A stretch of DNA of 64,000 nt from Phaeoceros laevis. Taxonomy: Eukaryota > Anthocerotophyta > Anthocerotopsida > Notothyladales. Position numbers and translations under genes: made by a program. Positions 12,448-24,081 of the stretch are shown one piece after another (the stretch's first letter is position 1; the number at the start of each line of letters is the position of its first letter). Location of the stretch: contig JBNGIQ010009228.1 in the NCBI GenBank assembly GCA_049999765.1, forward strand, positions 158,521-222,520, given 5' to 3'. The notes beneath the pieces were generated by a model. That model was not told the origin of the DNA, did no database searches, and worked only from the letters and a program-made list of their open reading frames with translations.

Positions 12448-14051
12448 GATCCCGCTCTCCGAATGCCTTCAACCAGCGAGTTGGCCAATTACATGCGCCG
12501 GTCAAGCTCCGGAGGTGCAACCAACCTGCCTGCACAACACAAGTACAATCACCCCAGCTCAGCTCCCACCACCTTCCCGCACCGCCGCAAACCCTCAGCC
12601 GGAACAAAACCCTAGCCACACGTCTCCTACCGACAGATGTTCCGGAAACAGCTGAGCCGGCCACCGCAGAAGACCGCAACAAAGCTCACCGCAGAGAGCG
12701 CACGGAATTGCAATACAAGGAGCGGCCAGCAGCAGGAAGCACAAAGAGACAGAGAACTCACAGCAGGAAGCGATGGCGAAGGCCGGCGCGCGAAGACCAG
12801 GAAGGGAAGCAGCTTTGGTACATAAAAGAGAAGGGAAGCTCCAGAGACTTGCAACAGGATCGCCCCCGTGGCGGAACCCTCTGACACGTCCGCGTAGGTT
12901 GTCACCGGGCCGGGTGTCAATGGGGACAGATAAACCTCTCTATGTAGAGCTACTGTTCAGTTTTGTGCCAACGAAGAAGAAGCTATTTTGGGTGTTTGAC
13001 GGGGTATGAGACCAAAAAGAAAGACCTAGCCCTCTTCCTCACCTTCGGCCAAGTCCACCCCGACCTCGACTGGAGCTGCCGAGAATGGCTGCACCCTCTG
13101 AGCGCTCCAGAAGCAAGTGCATCAACAGCTCTTTTACGTCTCACGACCTCAGCACAGACATGTTGTGAAGGGGGCACCGTGAAACCCCAGCTTCCAATTG
13201 ACCTCTTCCCGGTGCGTGGCGTCGCTGCCGCCTCCGATCGTCAAGGCATTTGTCCATCCGCCTGCCAGACAGATCGGATTCAACAAAATTTCCAAATATT
13301 GAAGACAAAAATTCACAGATACTACAGGAGGACGAAGCTCTAGTACCTGAATCCCATGCGCCAGAAAGGTTTTGAGCTCCCAGCATGCCTTTTCCACCCG
13401 GACCTGCCTGTCCAATATCGATGTGTAGCGAGGCACTCCCTCATCGCAGGGCAACTAATATGTTCCACTCACCCGATTCCGCAGCTGATTTCTGATGGGA
13501 AATGGTCAGATTTGCGTTTCAGACGCCGCCGGCAATCCGCCATCTGTAGCAAAATGACGAATAAACAGATGAGGAGCCGAGTCCGAGGCTGCGGACAGGC
13601 TTAACCGCCGCTTATGTCGGCCGTAGGGAAGGGACAACCGCCGCCGGCAACGGCCACCGGCGATACTCCGTTTCGGTTGTAGGCTCGTTTGTGGCAGAGA
13701 GTATTTGACCCGCTTTCACCTGATGACTGGATTCTGGAAGAGACAGCAGCCGTGTAACGGTCGGTTTGTGGCTGTGTAAGTTTGTAACAGTCGGGTTGTG
13801 GTTTGCAGTTAGGTTTAACCGCAATCCTTCCCTCCGTCTCGCTTCTTTACTGCAGTGAAGGAATTTGCGTGAGAACTATAACTCACCTAGCAGAGCTTCT
13901 GTGTATGGTGCCAGTCAAGATGCAGAAATTTCCCAGGTGCAACTCGATGATCCGCGGCTCCGCCGTGTGTGAACATGATTCACCGGGCAGACGCGCAAAG
14001 TGTGAGCAGTTCTTGATGGGAGTGCGATCACGAATGGGGCCGTAGGGTTGG
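12448..14051. other. H2B promoter side and intergenic
   Basis: About 1.6 kb between divergently placed H2B and the potassium transporter. No recognisable gene. A roughly 26-bp unit (TGTAACGGTCGGTTTGTGG and TGTAACAGTCGGGTTGTGG) is duplicated at about 13754-13802. Confidence 0.55.
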
Positions 14052-16828
14052 GTGGAAATGGATCCTGATTCACCTTCTCTGAACCTTGTCGGTGGCATCA
14101 AGTTGCCGGACACTGTTGAAATCCATGGGCTGGACATAGCAGATAGTCTGGAGACAGAATTGGAAACAGTGGCACGAACTGTAACTTCTGTTGACGAGGT
14201 AGATGCTGTTCCATGGGGAGGAATTGTCCACCAATCAAGTGTCTCCAAATTGAGGGTCTGATGGTGGAACAACTTGGCATTTCAGGTTGCTCCAAAATGG
14301 CATGTCTTGCTGCTTGCTTACCAGAGCATGGGGGTCATCTACGGCGACCTGGGAACGTCGCCCCTCTACGTTTTCTCGTCCACCTTTGCGCAACCTCCCA
14401 GCGCCCATGTGGAAGTGCTGGGAGCAATGTCGCTGATCTTTTGGACAATCACATTGATTGGCCTACTGAAGTACGTCGTCATTGTCCTGAACGCAGACGA
14501 CAACGGTGAAGGTGAGAATATCTTCAAACAACACACTGAGCAGACGCATGACTGTCACACCGAAGTTAGCTTACTTTCATTCACCCTGATTGTAGCGATT
14601 GGTCTTGCTTAACAGGGGGGACCGCTGCATTGTATACTTCGCTATGCAGGCATGCCAGATGCAGTCTCCTTGCCTCTCAGCAGGTGTCTGACACTGAACT
14701 GGCCAATTACAAAAGGAGAAGCTCAGTTGGTACAACTCCAAAAATCAGGACTCTTTTGGAGAAGAGCGAGCCGTTGAAGAAGGCCCTGCTGCTGTTTGTC
14801 ATGTTGGGAAGCTCCATGGTGATTGGAGATGGGATTCTCACCCCAGCCATCTCTGGTAATATACACAACCCTGTTGCTCCTCGGTTGCAAGCAGACAGCA
14901 TCCCTCATGAATAGCTAAGATACTCCTGTTGCAGTTCTGTCCGCCATTGAAGGAATCCAAGTTGAAGCCCCTCACCTGAGCAAGAGTAGGTCTGCAACCA
15001 TCTCCCTACACCTTAATGCCTGTAGTACCCTTGGTGCCCCACTCTTATGCATGCTCGTCGACGCTGCAGACGGTGTGATCGTTATCACATGCGCAATTCT
15101 ATTGGCGCTCTTCCTGTTCCAAAGACACGGGACAGACAAAGTTGGATTCCTATTTGCACCCATCATCATCGTCTGGCTGATACTCATTGCTGCTCTGGGG
15201 GTCTACAACATTGTGAAGCACAATCCATCCATCTTCAGATCAATCGGGCCACAGTATGCCATCAGATTCTTCCTCAGGAAAAAGAAGCAGGGCTGGACTG
15301 AGCTAGGGGGAATTCTCCTTTGCATCACAGGTACGAAAATTCTGCGGCACTGTCACATACAACCATTACGCCGGAATGCGCTATCAGATAGCACTGCTGA
15401 CTGCCGTTGCTTCTCTGATGCCAGGCACAGAGGCCATGTTCGCAGACCTGGGACACTTCTCTCGGCCAGCCATCCAGGTACTGCATTCTCCACCCCCCTC
15501 CATCTAGAAAAGAACGAAGCTTTTGACTGAAGAGCTGGTATTCTCAGCAGTTTAGACTCGTCCAACTTTTGCAGATTGCCTTCGCAGGTGTGGTGTACCC
15601 GTGCCTGATCCTAGCCTACTTCGGGCAAGCAGCCTACCTGATGGCGCACCCAGAGCACGTCAAGGCAACGTTTTTCAAGTCGGTACCTAAGCGCGTGTAC
15701 TGGCCGACGCTGGTGATGGCCACTCTAGCCACCGTGGTCGCCAGCCAGGCCATGATCTCGGGTGCTTTCTCCGTGATCAAGCAGACCACTGCCCTAGGGT
15801 GCTTCCCCCGCGTCAAGGTCATCCACACCTCCAAGACCGTCCACGGCCAGATCTACATCCCGGAAATCAACTACACGCTCATGTTGCTGTCCATGGCGGC
15901 GGTGATCGGCTTCGGCAACACGGCGGCCCTGGGCCAGGCGTACGGCATCGCCGTGGTCTCGGTGATGCTCATCACCAGCATCCTGGTGGCGCTGGTCATG
16001 CTGGTGGCCTGGCAGTGGCCGCTGCTGGCGGGAGCTCTGTTCCTAGGGTTGTTCGGGGCCGCGGAAGGTATCTTCCTCAGCGCGGCGCTGGTGAAGGTGC
16101 CCGGAGGAGGCTGGGTGCCGCTGCTGCTAGGCGCGTCGCTGCTAGCCATCATGTGCGTCTGGTACTACGGCACCTCCAGGAAGCACAAGTACGACGCAGA
16201 TCATACCGCCGCCATGGACGCGGTTGCAGCCGATGTTGCCATGGCTCAGTCGCGGCTGCCCGGGTTGGCCTTCTTCTACAGCGAGCAGGTCGCTGGAGTC
16301 CCGCCACCCTTCACTCATCTTTTGCGCAACATGCCGGCGGTGCACCAGGTGCTGGTTTTCGTGTGCGTGAAGTCCGTCCCGGTCACGGCCGTACTGCCGG
16401 AGGAGCGGCTGCTGCTGCGCAGGCTACCGGTCCCCCGCTGCTACCAGTGTGTCCTGCGGTACGGCTACACCGACACTCCGGTTCGCGGCACCAAGTTCGA
16501 AGACCTCGTGATGCAGGGGCTGGGGGTGCTGCTACGGACCACTGGTAACGCTCCTTCTAGCTTCTTGGTCCCCTTCCCGGTCGCGGGGGACCCCGGGGCG
16601 GGCCCCGCCGGGGACGATGTCGAGTTGTTGCGAGCTGCCCGGAAGAAGGGGATTGTGCACGTGATTGGCAGGTCGCAAGTCAGGGCTGCTCCCGGTTCCA
16701 ACTGGCTTCGACGACTTGTTTTGGACAAGGCATACGCGGTTCTGAGGATGAATTCCAGGTCAAGCGTCTTTGCCCTGGGCATTCCGCCAGACAGGCTTAT
16801 TGAAGTTGGTATGATCTACAACGTCTGA
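14052..16828 (+). CDS. KUP/HAK/KT potassium transporter
   Basis: Seven exons: 14052-14198, 14286-14511, 14616-14855, 14935-14985, 15070-15330, 15425-15477 and 15575-16828. They give about 743 residues, within the family range. A hydrophilic N-terminus of about 49 residues precedes the hallmark first helix with [14 protein letters not shown]. Other family blocks are [20 protein letters not shown], the [14 protein letters not shown] segment, [18 protein letters not shown] and a long last exon with the remaining helices and a cytosolic C-terminal domain. The family performs proton-coupled potassium uptake at plasma or vacuolar membranes. The first intron is the least certain: ending exon 1 at 14198 keeps phase and avoids a stop. 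The last exon is GC-rich compared with its neighbours. Confidence 0.94.
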
Positions 16829-17196
16829 TGAAATTATTTGTGGTTACATCCACTCAACATACAGCTTCCTACCTGAGCAAAAGCGTCTATACATGGCCAA
16901 AATTGCAACACTCGCAGGTGTTGTGTGAAGCAATAACAATCCCCACTGCTAAAAAATATGGCAAACCAATCGTACCTGCCAGGAAAATCTCCTTCCCCGT
17001 CGAAGGTAAAGCGACCACTGAGAACCTCAAGATGTAGCATACATCAGTAATGTACAGGAACCGTGCATGCATAGGAAAAGCTCCATCTGCAGCCAAATCA
17101 CAGGAATGCGCCAGTGACTCCCTTGAAGCACACAAGAAATCAGGAATTGTCCCAGCTGTACAGAGCCTTGGTCAAGGCTTTCGAGGTAGCAGTCCG
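16829..17196. other. Convergent intergenic, no gene seen
   Basis: Short space between the 3' ends of the transporter and the GT43 gene; presumably both 3' UTRs. Confidence 0.5.
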
Positions 17197-18667
17197 TCAG
17201 GGTGGCACTTGCAGAGGTACAACCGCTTCCAGATGCTCTGAGAGGGTCCAACCGGAAGGGTATGGCAGATCCTGAATCTCGTAGTGCAAGTGCCATACCA
17301 TCACCTTGGAGCAACCACTGGGAAGACCTTCCATCTGGCTCTCATCCTCCACAAGCTGCTCAATGAATGTTGTTTCCTGCAACAACAGATACTTAGTAAG
17401 CCTCAAGGCTGCTCTACATACAAGCAATAAACACATTTAAAATCCTCTCGTTGAACAGGTTCCTCTGCCCTACGTTGTCTCTCAGACATGCCAGGGGCAC
17501 ACCTGCATTCCCTCCTTGACAGAGTCTAGCTGCCGAATTGGTTCAGTTGATAATTTCCTCCATCTTTGAGGATCCCAGAGTATTGTGCTGTTGAAGCCGA
17601 ACCCGCACATATCAACATGAAATCTTCTCAGCATCTTGCTCTTTTGATTCGTATGCCATCCAATTACTTCATGTCCATTACAAACAGGACCTTCCAGGAT
17701 GGTTTTGGATTTCCCTGGAGCCAGCATGCCGACTGGCCAAACACCGAATCGCCTGTCAAGGAAGCACAAGTCAACCCAGGTACATACAGGAGCAGCAGAT
17801 CATCTCGAAATTTGCCAGAAACAAGCTAAGTTCTTGAAACCTGCTTATGGTAATGCCTCGGAGCAAACCACACTCACCGTGTTGAAACCTGCTGTCTAGC
17901 CTGAATATTCATTGTTTCAGCAACGCTATATGACCTCTAGGAGACTCCCAGCACCAAAGCAATACTGAAAGAATGTAGACCCTGCAGATCTGGAATAGCA
18001 ATACTTACTTGATTTGCCTCAGCTGAGTGAAAAGCTCCAGAGTATATACATTGTCATCATCTGCGAAGTACACAACACCATCCAGCTGGTGATGTTCAAT
18101 ATGAGCAAGAGCTGTGTTCCTTTCATGTGTCCCCCGGTCTTTGATGTCGGTAAGGGTAATGTTACACACCAAATGACGGTACATAATGCCTGTTTTTCTC
18201 AAGAGCTCTGCTGTCTCCGGTGACTGAGCTTGTCCTTCCACCACAAGCCACAAAATAGGAGGAGGTACCAGCTTCAAGGTATGTGCAAGCCGTGTCAGGT
18301 AGTGAGCTTGGAGAGGCCTGTTGTATGTCGGGGTGATGATGAGAAGCAGTTTGAGAGGAGGTAACTCAACACTTTTGAACGTTGAATCCTTGCTTGACTT
18401 CAAGGAAGTGGATCCAACTCGAAACGGCTTCTCCGTCCGGTCTGACGTGCTCCCAGGTTGCTGCATTTCTGTTCCAAAATCATGCAAATCCAGCTGAAAA
18501 TCTCTTTCCGCCTCATACCAGCTGAGTGGAGTCAGCCCGCACAGTAATCCTAGAATGAAGCAGATCACTAGCAAATACACGGGTCTTCTAAAGAGAGTTG
18601 CCTTGAGCTTGGACTTCTCGGAGCTTCCATGAGAGCCTAAACGTGTTTTGATCGGAGTGGTAGCCAT
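17197..18667 (-). CDS. GT43 glycosyltransferase (IRX9/IRX14-like)
   Basis: Three minus-strand exons: 18667-18009, 17752-17503 and 17376-17197, giving about 362 residues. The start lies in a good context (AACCATGG). A short basic cytosolic tail precedes one membrane segment ([17 protein letters not shown]), the type II layout of Golgi enzymes. The GT43 catalytic domain begins with [19 protein letters not shown]. It has the DDD nucleotide-sugar/Mn site in VVYFADDDN and then GVWPVGM. The last exon carries [16 protein letters not shown] and VWHLH. In plants GT43 proteins take part in xylan backbone synthesis; animal homologues are glucuronyltransferases. I cannot separate the IRX9 from the IRX14 branch without a tree. 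Confidence 0.94.
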
Positions 18668-19731
18668 GGTTTCTAGCAATTAGAATGCCAGCAAGACGAT
18701 AGAAGGGAAGGCTGTAAGGAAGCAGCTAGCCACCAAGGATGCGCGCAAGTCTGCTCCCACAACTGAAGGAATGATGGAAAAACCTCATCGCTATCGTCCC
18801 GGATCAAAGCCAGGCCGAAGTCGGTGTTTGCCCGAACCCTAGGCAATCGTTTGCTTCCATGAGGCTCCAGGGAGATTCCCAAACATCATAGAGCACCGAC
18901 CGTTTGATCCAGGGAGATTGCTCCGGACTTCAAGGTGAAGTGCTGGTGGGAGCTTCCGACTTGGTTTTTCTTACGCTGCAGGGTTGACCGGATGTGTGTG
19001 GTTTTCTCGACCTAATTTGTTGGTTGCTATGTGAGACTCCGGAGACGGACTTGCCTGCTCTCGTTGCCCTCCATTCACGATACAATGGTCCGAGCACGCA
19101 AAAGCATCTCTCTCTCTCCTAGTCGCAGCACCTCCCTATTCATGCCAAAACTATCCCCAAAAATGCTACGATGATGGGCCAAAACAAATCCACTTAGAGA
19201 GGCGGACTCAGCATGTTCCTTTGATGGTTCATTCCTTTGGCCTGTCAACATAGAGCAAACAAGGAAAGTTTGCAGCTTACAAGCATTATGTGCAGTATGT
19301 AACTACGTGTGCATGATATAAAGTAGCTTGAGCACAAATCTAAAGAAAGCAACACAGGCAAAGATACTCTCAACAACCTTTAAATACAACTATTACGGCC
19401 TTTTATGACAAATCATAATAATATTGACAATCTATATATTTCCTTGCATAAGTATACCAACATACATGTCAGTCGAAATATATAGAGGTGGTGAGGGAAG
19501 GAGAAGTTCATTCTTAATAAGAGAGCTCACACTCACAAAGCGAATAATATTGACGGATGATACAAAGAACTAGACTCTTTTATGATGTAGAAAAAGAATA
19601 TACATATTTATTATAACACCATACGGACGATCTCTCATCTCTGTATCCTTCACAGAGCAAGAGATTGTTAGGGAGTACGATTTCTGGCTCATTGTTCGCA
19701 CCATCCCAAACAGAGAGTTTGTGAATGCGGC
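18668..19731. other. GT43 promoter side and AT-rich intergenic
   Basis: The sequence turns AT-rich after about 19.2 kb. No gene or RNA recognised. Confidence 0.5.
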
Positions 19732-20290
19732 ATGTGGAACATCAGACCAGACCGACCATTATACGCCATCGTAAAACCAGAAATGCAGCATGCGGAACTT
19801 ATATGTGTTGGTAGCGTGTGTAGTGCGGCTGCTACAGAGTTGGAGAAAGGAAATAGGATATGGAAAAGTCAGGTTCCCTCTGCTCTTCAGTTCCACAAAA
19901 TGTTGGAGGATGGTTGGAGGATGGTTTGTAGAAGCACTTGTTGGAGTTGAAGCAAGAACTCGCTTCTCAGAAGCAGATGATAGCCAAGTTGCAGTTGGAG
20001 AGAATGCGGTAGACGAAACCAAATCGGCCCTGCTTCACATATGGTGGTCCGCATTTCAAACGAAACTGTCCGATCGAATTGGCTAAGAAAAGTAGTGTCG
20101 CCGCTCCGGTAAGTATGGCTGAATTGGTAGAATTGGATATGACGAAGGTGGATGATGTTGTGTCAATTGAAGAAATGATCCAGAACCTTAAAGGCTTCAT
20201 CAGTGCAGACACAGATTCCACTCCAGCATCGGCCACACAAGTTGCTCTAATTTCTCTTGACAATGGCCTCCCCCCAAAAGGCAACGCACC
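19732..20290 (+). other. Unrecognised ORF remnants
   Basis: Overlapping plus-strand ORFs at 19732-19950 and 19790-20086, then an open frame from 20079 with an acidic helical stretch (MAELVELDMTKVDDVV). That frame runs into the retroelement copies at about 20292. No family recognised. A longer gene may have been interrupted here, but I see no proof. Confidence 0.3.
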
Positions 20291-20291
20291 T

Positions 20292-20705
20292 GATTCCCAT
20301 GTGGAGTCGTGGAGGTGTGATCCCACTCCATTTCTACTACTACTAATAGCAAAGATTTTAGGATGCTTGCTCAAGCTTTTAGTCATGATAGTAGTTACTG
20401 TAGTAGTAGTAGGGGAGGTCATGCTAACCGACTCCACATGGGAATCGAGCACGCCGGCGCGCTAGGTGGATTGGTGGTCTTCACCTTGCAGGGAGGTTCG
20501 CTTCCCTTTTCCCAGCACTTGGTTGACGCCAAAGCACTAGGTGGGTGGGCAGCCAATGCAACGCAGTGAGTCACACTGCTCCAGGCTCCTAGCGCGGTCA
20601 CGAGTTGGTAATCGAAACTAATAGTGGTAACCTAAGCAGAAACAATCTAGATATGTGTCCCTTGGTCTCTATCTAGGGCTGTAAGCCTTGCCTTCGCCAT
20701 ATTCT
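20292..20705. mobile_element. Two (TAG)n-ended retroelement copies in opposite orientation
   Basis: A copy at about 20398-20705 starts with (TAG)n and GACTCCACATGGGAATC. It then matches, with substitutions, the roughly 310-bp copy at 40870-41187. A short opposite copy at 20292-20345 has the exact reverse complement of that 17-base core, followed by (CTA)n. The two cores (20292-20308 and 20430-20446) form an inverted pair. Read so that the simple repeat is the 3' tail, the long copy is on the minus strand. Confidence 0.75.
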
Positions 20706-21290
20706 GTACTATTGTTGCTGCCTCAATCGGGAATTTGACGAGTGTTCTTGTCTTGGGTTGCCACATAAATCCCTCCAATGTGTCCCTGTCGCCAGCCCCA
20801 CCTTCCTGATACGTACCTTTGAATAGTTCCTTGTACTTGCCTCTCAAACTGCAGAGTGCTTCACATTGGAGTACCATGTATTCCTCGCCGACAACCTCAT
20901 TTATCTCGCACCTCTGGCATTTCCGATCTATCCGATTCTGTTGCTGGTGACGAGTCGGATGCGTCAGACACTACGGAGTTGCCTGCTTTTGCTCCAGACC
21001 ATCTGCCTCATCAGCTGGTCATTCTCAATTTAATTCGCACCAGATGAAAGGCGGGGGCTTAAGCATGAAAGTCATTGACATCTTCGCGGATGAGGCAGAC
21101 AGTCTGGCTTTGCGTCAAGGACTGGAGCATGCTCTGTCGCTCAGTAACACACAACAATTGAACAAGGCCCGTGTAGCTTTTGCTGCTTCCTCTTCCAATG
21201 AGTCTGACGGATCATATGAGTGTTTGTTACAAGTCAGTATCTTGAGCAAGAGAGTAGATGTGGTGGGGGGCAGGTGATAGCGGACGGGTT
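20706..21290. other. Short unrecognised ORFs
   Basis: ORFs at 20856-21047 and 21044-21277 contain Ser/Asp-rich stretches (LSDSVAGDESDASD). They match nothing I know, and decay of a mobile-element ORF is possible. Confidence 0.3.
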
Positions 21291-21465
21291 GTTTGGAACC
21301 TCGTGCCCAAGGGTTCTAGGGTGCAAGTGTGAGTAATTTTCACTCACCCTGTTCACAACCCATATGGTACCGAGTGAGTAGTTTGGGACCTCGTGCCATG
21401 GGGTCCTAGGGTATAAGTGTGAGTAATTTTCACTCACCATGTTCACAGCCCATATGGTAGCGGAC
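21291..21465. repeat. Two-copy tandem repeat, about 88 bp unit
   Basis: Copies at about 21291-21375 and 21380-21460 share GTTTGGRACCTCGTGCC, then GTGTGAGTAATTTTCACTCA and GTTCACARCCCATATGGTA. The unit contains a small palindrome (GAGTAATTTTCACTC). Confidence 0.85.
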
Positions 21466-22206
21466 GTGCTGATATTGGCATATGTGAAAGCACGATAAGT
21501 TACATCCTAGACCAAGCATGAGCTCCTCCTAGAAAAAAGCTCCAAAAAATAATTGTTATTTAGTAGAAACAAGTGTTCCTACATGCCAAGTTCATAGTCA
21601 ACAATTTATTTATTACTCCTTTCAAGGAAAAAAAAAACGTTGTCACCAAAACCTAAATAACCTTGTCTCAAAAAGTATGGAGTAGCCTTCAGCCGTGTGG
21701 ACTTGTTTGATAAATCACTAGGAACATACAAGACACCTCTATATTATTGCCTTTTAGTGGGAAAAATGGTTTGCAACATTTGAGCAACTCTCCTATTTAA
21801 GAGGACAATACAACAATAGCAAATAGTCTAGTTTTTCTTACAACACAATCTCATCCATATGCGTTGCAGCACCTGCAAGCATGGCTTATACACAATATTA
21901 GAGCATATCATTATCATATCGTGGCAAAGACGATTTTGCTCTTTGTACTTCTAGGACGGATTGTTTGTCCTGATTTTCCTTATGAATGGGATTCTTTTGG
22001 GGATAAAATGAAACCTCAAGCTCAAGACTCTAGTACTGCGACAAGTAACAAAAGCTCTAGCTCACCACTTGCACATGTAAACCTTTGCCAAATATTCTAC
22101 AACCACAAAAATACAGATCAATAAATTTTAAAGTACTAGTTCGTCATATGAATGAGAACAAACACTCTTTGCTTGGAATCACTCTTTGCCTTACCCTTAC
22201 ATTAGT
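21466..22206. other. AT-rich intergenic
   Basis: No recognisable gene. One 86-codon ORF at 21864-22124 shows no family features. Confidence 0.5.
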
Positions 22207-22306
22207 NNNNNNNNNNNNNNNNNNNNNNNNNNNNNNNNNNNNNNNNNNNNNNNNNNNNNNNNNNNNNNNNNNNNNNNNNNNNNNNNNNNNNNNNNNNNNN
22301 NNNNNN
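22207..22306. other. Assembly gap of 100 N
   Basis: Exactly 100 N bases. The ten bases TTACATTAGT stand immediately before and immediately after the gap, so the true gap may be zero or negative in length. Any ORF crossing it is meaningless. Confidence 0.99.
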
Positions 22307-23037
22307 TTACATTAGTTGCCTTGCCCCGTGGAACACCCAGAGCTGGCCAATTTTTGAAATAAGCAGAAGCATGACCCAATTGTTGGACACAAATATTATA
22401 TGATGCAGCAAAATGAGACTTTTTTCTAAGCCCCCACTTCATCAGCTGCAGTTAAGTACTTACGTCCTACTCTAGCTTGCTAGCTTACTAGCTAGCCTAT
22501 TACTCTTGTCACCTCGTGTCTCTTTTGTGTCAGGGGCACCTCATCAGATCGCCTTGTATATTGCGAATGCGAAACAAGTAAGAACCCTTATCTCATTCCT
22601 TGTACACACTTTTGCACTCTTTGGAGTCTATATATATCATACGTTATTGAATTAGCCCCATCCTACTACTTTTGGATACCCATCTCCTCAGAACTCCAAT
22701 AAGATCATGTTGTAGTCTTGCAAGTAGACAAATCATGCTAAGCTTGCTGCATATGTTATGCTCATAAAATGAAGTCTTGTTTGTATTTCCCAATTCATAG
22801 TATCCTGCATATGAAAGTAAGAGATTTCACATTCATTTCTAAGTTTTGATAAGAGGAAGATATGTTCTTTTTTTCTTTATAATGCAAGCTCTCCATAAAT
22901 TTTCTCTTTCAATTGCACAAAAAACCTCCTACACCAAATTTGATAGTTGACAATTGGTTACAAATATTATAACAAGCAAAGATTCTCTTCTTTTTTGCAA
23001 AAAATGGTAAATACAATCTTTGAACCATAAAATACTC
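22307..23037. other. AT-rich intergenic, RSP9 3' flank
   Basis: AT-rich with several poly(T) and poly(A) runs; no gene recognised. Confidence 0.5.
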
Positions 23038-24081
23038 TCAAACCATGAAGGCTATTTGGTCAATATTTTCTTTAAAGCCCATACCAAAATACATGGAACC
23101 CCATGCTTTTGTTATTTGCGAGTAGTAAAAGTAATATCCAGGCCACATGCAACTTCTGATGGTCGCCACCTTGGTAAGAGGTTCCACATGTAATGTCCAT
23201 ATACCGTTCACATCATTTGAAAGTAGAGCATTTTCATATCCTTTCATAAGCTTTCCATAGCATTCTAGCTTGCCCACATCACTAACTCCATTGAAGACAC
23301 TATCTTCAACTAATTGCTTCGATGTAGTTAGTACTAAAGCACCCACGGGCGTTACACTACATTCATCGTCTATCCATCTTACCAGAGCTGAAAGTCTCTC
23401 TAGTTCCCTTATTTCAATTCCTTTGGGTCTCATGTCTAGGGGTGCCTCAATTTGTTTCACTAATTGCGGTGTGTCTTCCATTTCATCCCATATTGTTTCT
23501 TGTTTAATAGGTGTAAAAACAGTTTGAGATGGAACATTGGAGGGACTACTTGCTTCTTCTTTCCCTCTTTCTTTAGCTTCCTGTTTAACTTCAAGAGGCT
23601 TGGAGTCTAATTTGTGTAGCTTGGGCAATACATAGATTGGCTTTGCAGGGCGACCTGGTGGTACATATAAGACTGGTTTTACCCTCGGAATTTTGGGAGG
23701 AAGTGGAGGTTGTATTGCATCCGGTACAAAAAATGTGGCACCTACGTCACCTCTGAAGTTTTCTTTGATCTCCTTGCATTTTTCATAGAGTTCGCAAGGG
23801 ATTGGATGAAGATCTAGCCACTTTTTTCCATCTTGTGTGAAGTAGTACTGGTACTCAACCTGCACTTGCTTTTTGTGTTTATGAATAATATTGTGTCCTT
23901 TAGCAAGCAAATAATCTTTTCCATTTGTTGTATATAAGCAACCCCATAAAATCAGGTTTGCTAATCCAGTCTCTTGTTGCTTGATTGGCAATGAGATATC
24001 CAATGCAGCTCGTTTTTCTGCAGGTATGACACAACCGGATGCTTCCAAACCCTCGAGTGCTAGAAATACTTTGGCATTCAT
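23038..24081 (-). CDS. RSP9: Radial spoke head protein 9 homologue
   Basis: A single uninterrupted ORF of 347 residues. The N-terminus (LDISLPIKQQETGL ... LILWGCLYTTNGKDYLLAKG) fits the RSPH9 opening and its LWGRI-type strand. The centre has SALVRWIDDE ... VTPVGALV, matching the family block around IPRGAL. The C-terminus (GIWTLHVEP, IRSCMWPGYYFYY, GSMYFGMGFKENID) matches the conserved end of RSPH9. Between about residues 120 and 215 lies a Pro/Lys-rich insertion that makes it longer than the roughly 276-residue animal protein. RSP9 is part of the radial spoke head, which passes signals from the central pair to the dyneins of motile axonemes. In a plant this implies flagellated sperm. Lack of introns contrasts with its neighbours and could reflect retroposition. 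Confidence 0.88.
   Translation of the reverse strand: MNAKVFLALEGLEASGCVIPAEKRAALDISLPIKQQETGLANLILWGCLYTTNGKDYLLAKGHNIIHKHKKQVQVEYQYYFTQDGKKWLDLHPIPCELYEKCKEIKENFRGDVGATFFVPDAIQPPLPPKIPRVKPVLYVPPGRPAKPIYVLPKLHKLDSKPLEVKQEAKERGKEEASSPSNVPSQTVFTPIKQETIWDEMEDTPQLVKQIEAPLDMRPKGIEIRELERLSALVRWIDDECSVTPVGALVLTTSKQLVEDSVFNGVSDVGKLECYGKLMKGYENALLSNDVNGIWTLHVEPLTKVATIRSCMWPGYYFYYSQITKAWGSMYFGMGFKENIDQIAFMV

Noticed and set aside
12463-12510. The plus-strand peptide SELANYMRRSSSGG near the H2B start resembles [12 protein letters not shown] of the potassium transporter exon at 14.7 kb.
   Set aside because: DNA identity is limited to about 13 bases (TGGCCAATTACA region), flanks do not match, and the site is explained as the H2B 5' region with a CCAAT palindrome. 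Probably coincidence.
12034-12655. Long plus-strand ORFs (up to 193 codons) over H2B.
   Set aside because: They are antisense shadows of the GC-rich histone gene.
14199-14285. A donor at GTCTGA (14251) for the first transporter intron.
   Set aside because: The intron would be only about 35 nt; the donor GTAGAT at 14199 gives 87 nt and keeps phase.
15799-16548. A 249-codon Gly/Ala/Arg-rich plus-strand ORF.
   Set aside because: Out-of-frame shadow of the GC-rich last exon of the potassium transporter.
20398-20450. The retroelement core read as a functional tRNA gene.
   Set aside because: Only a B-box-like segment is present; no acceptor, D or anticodon arms pair.
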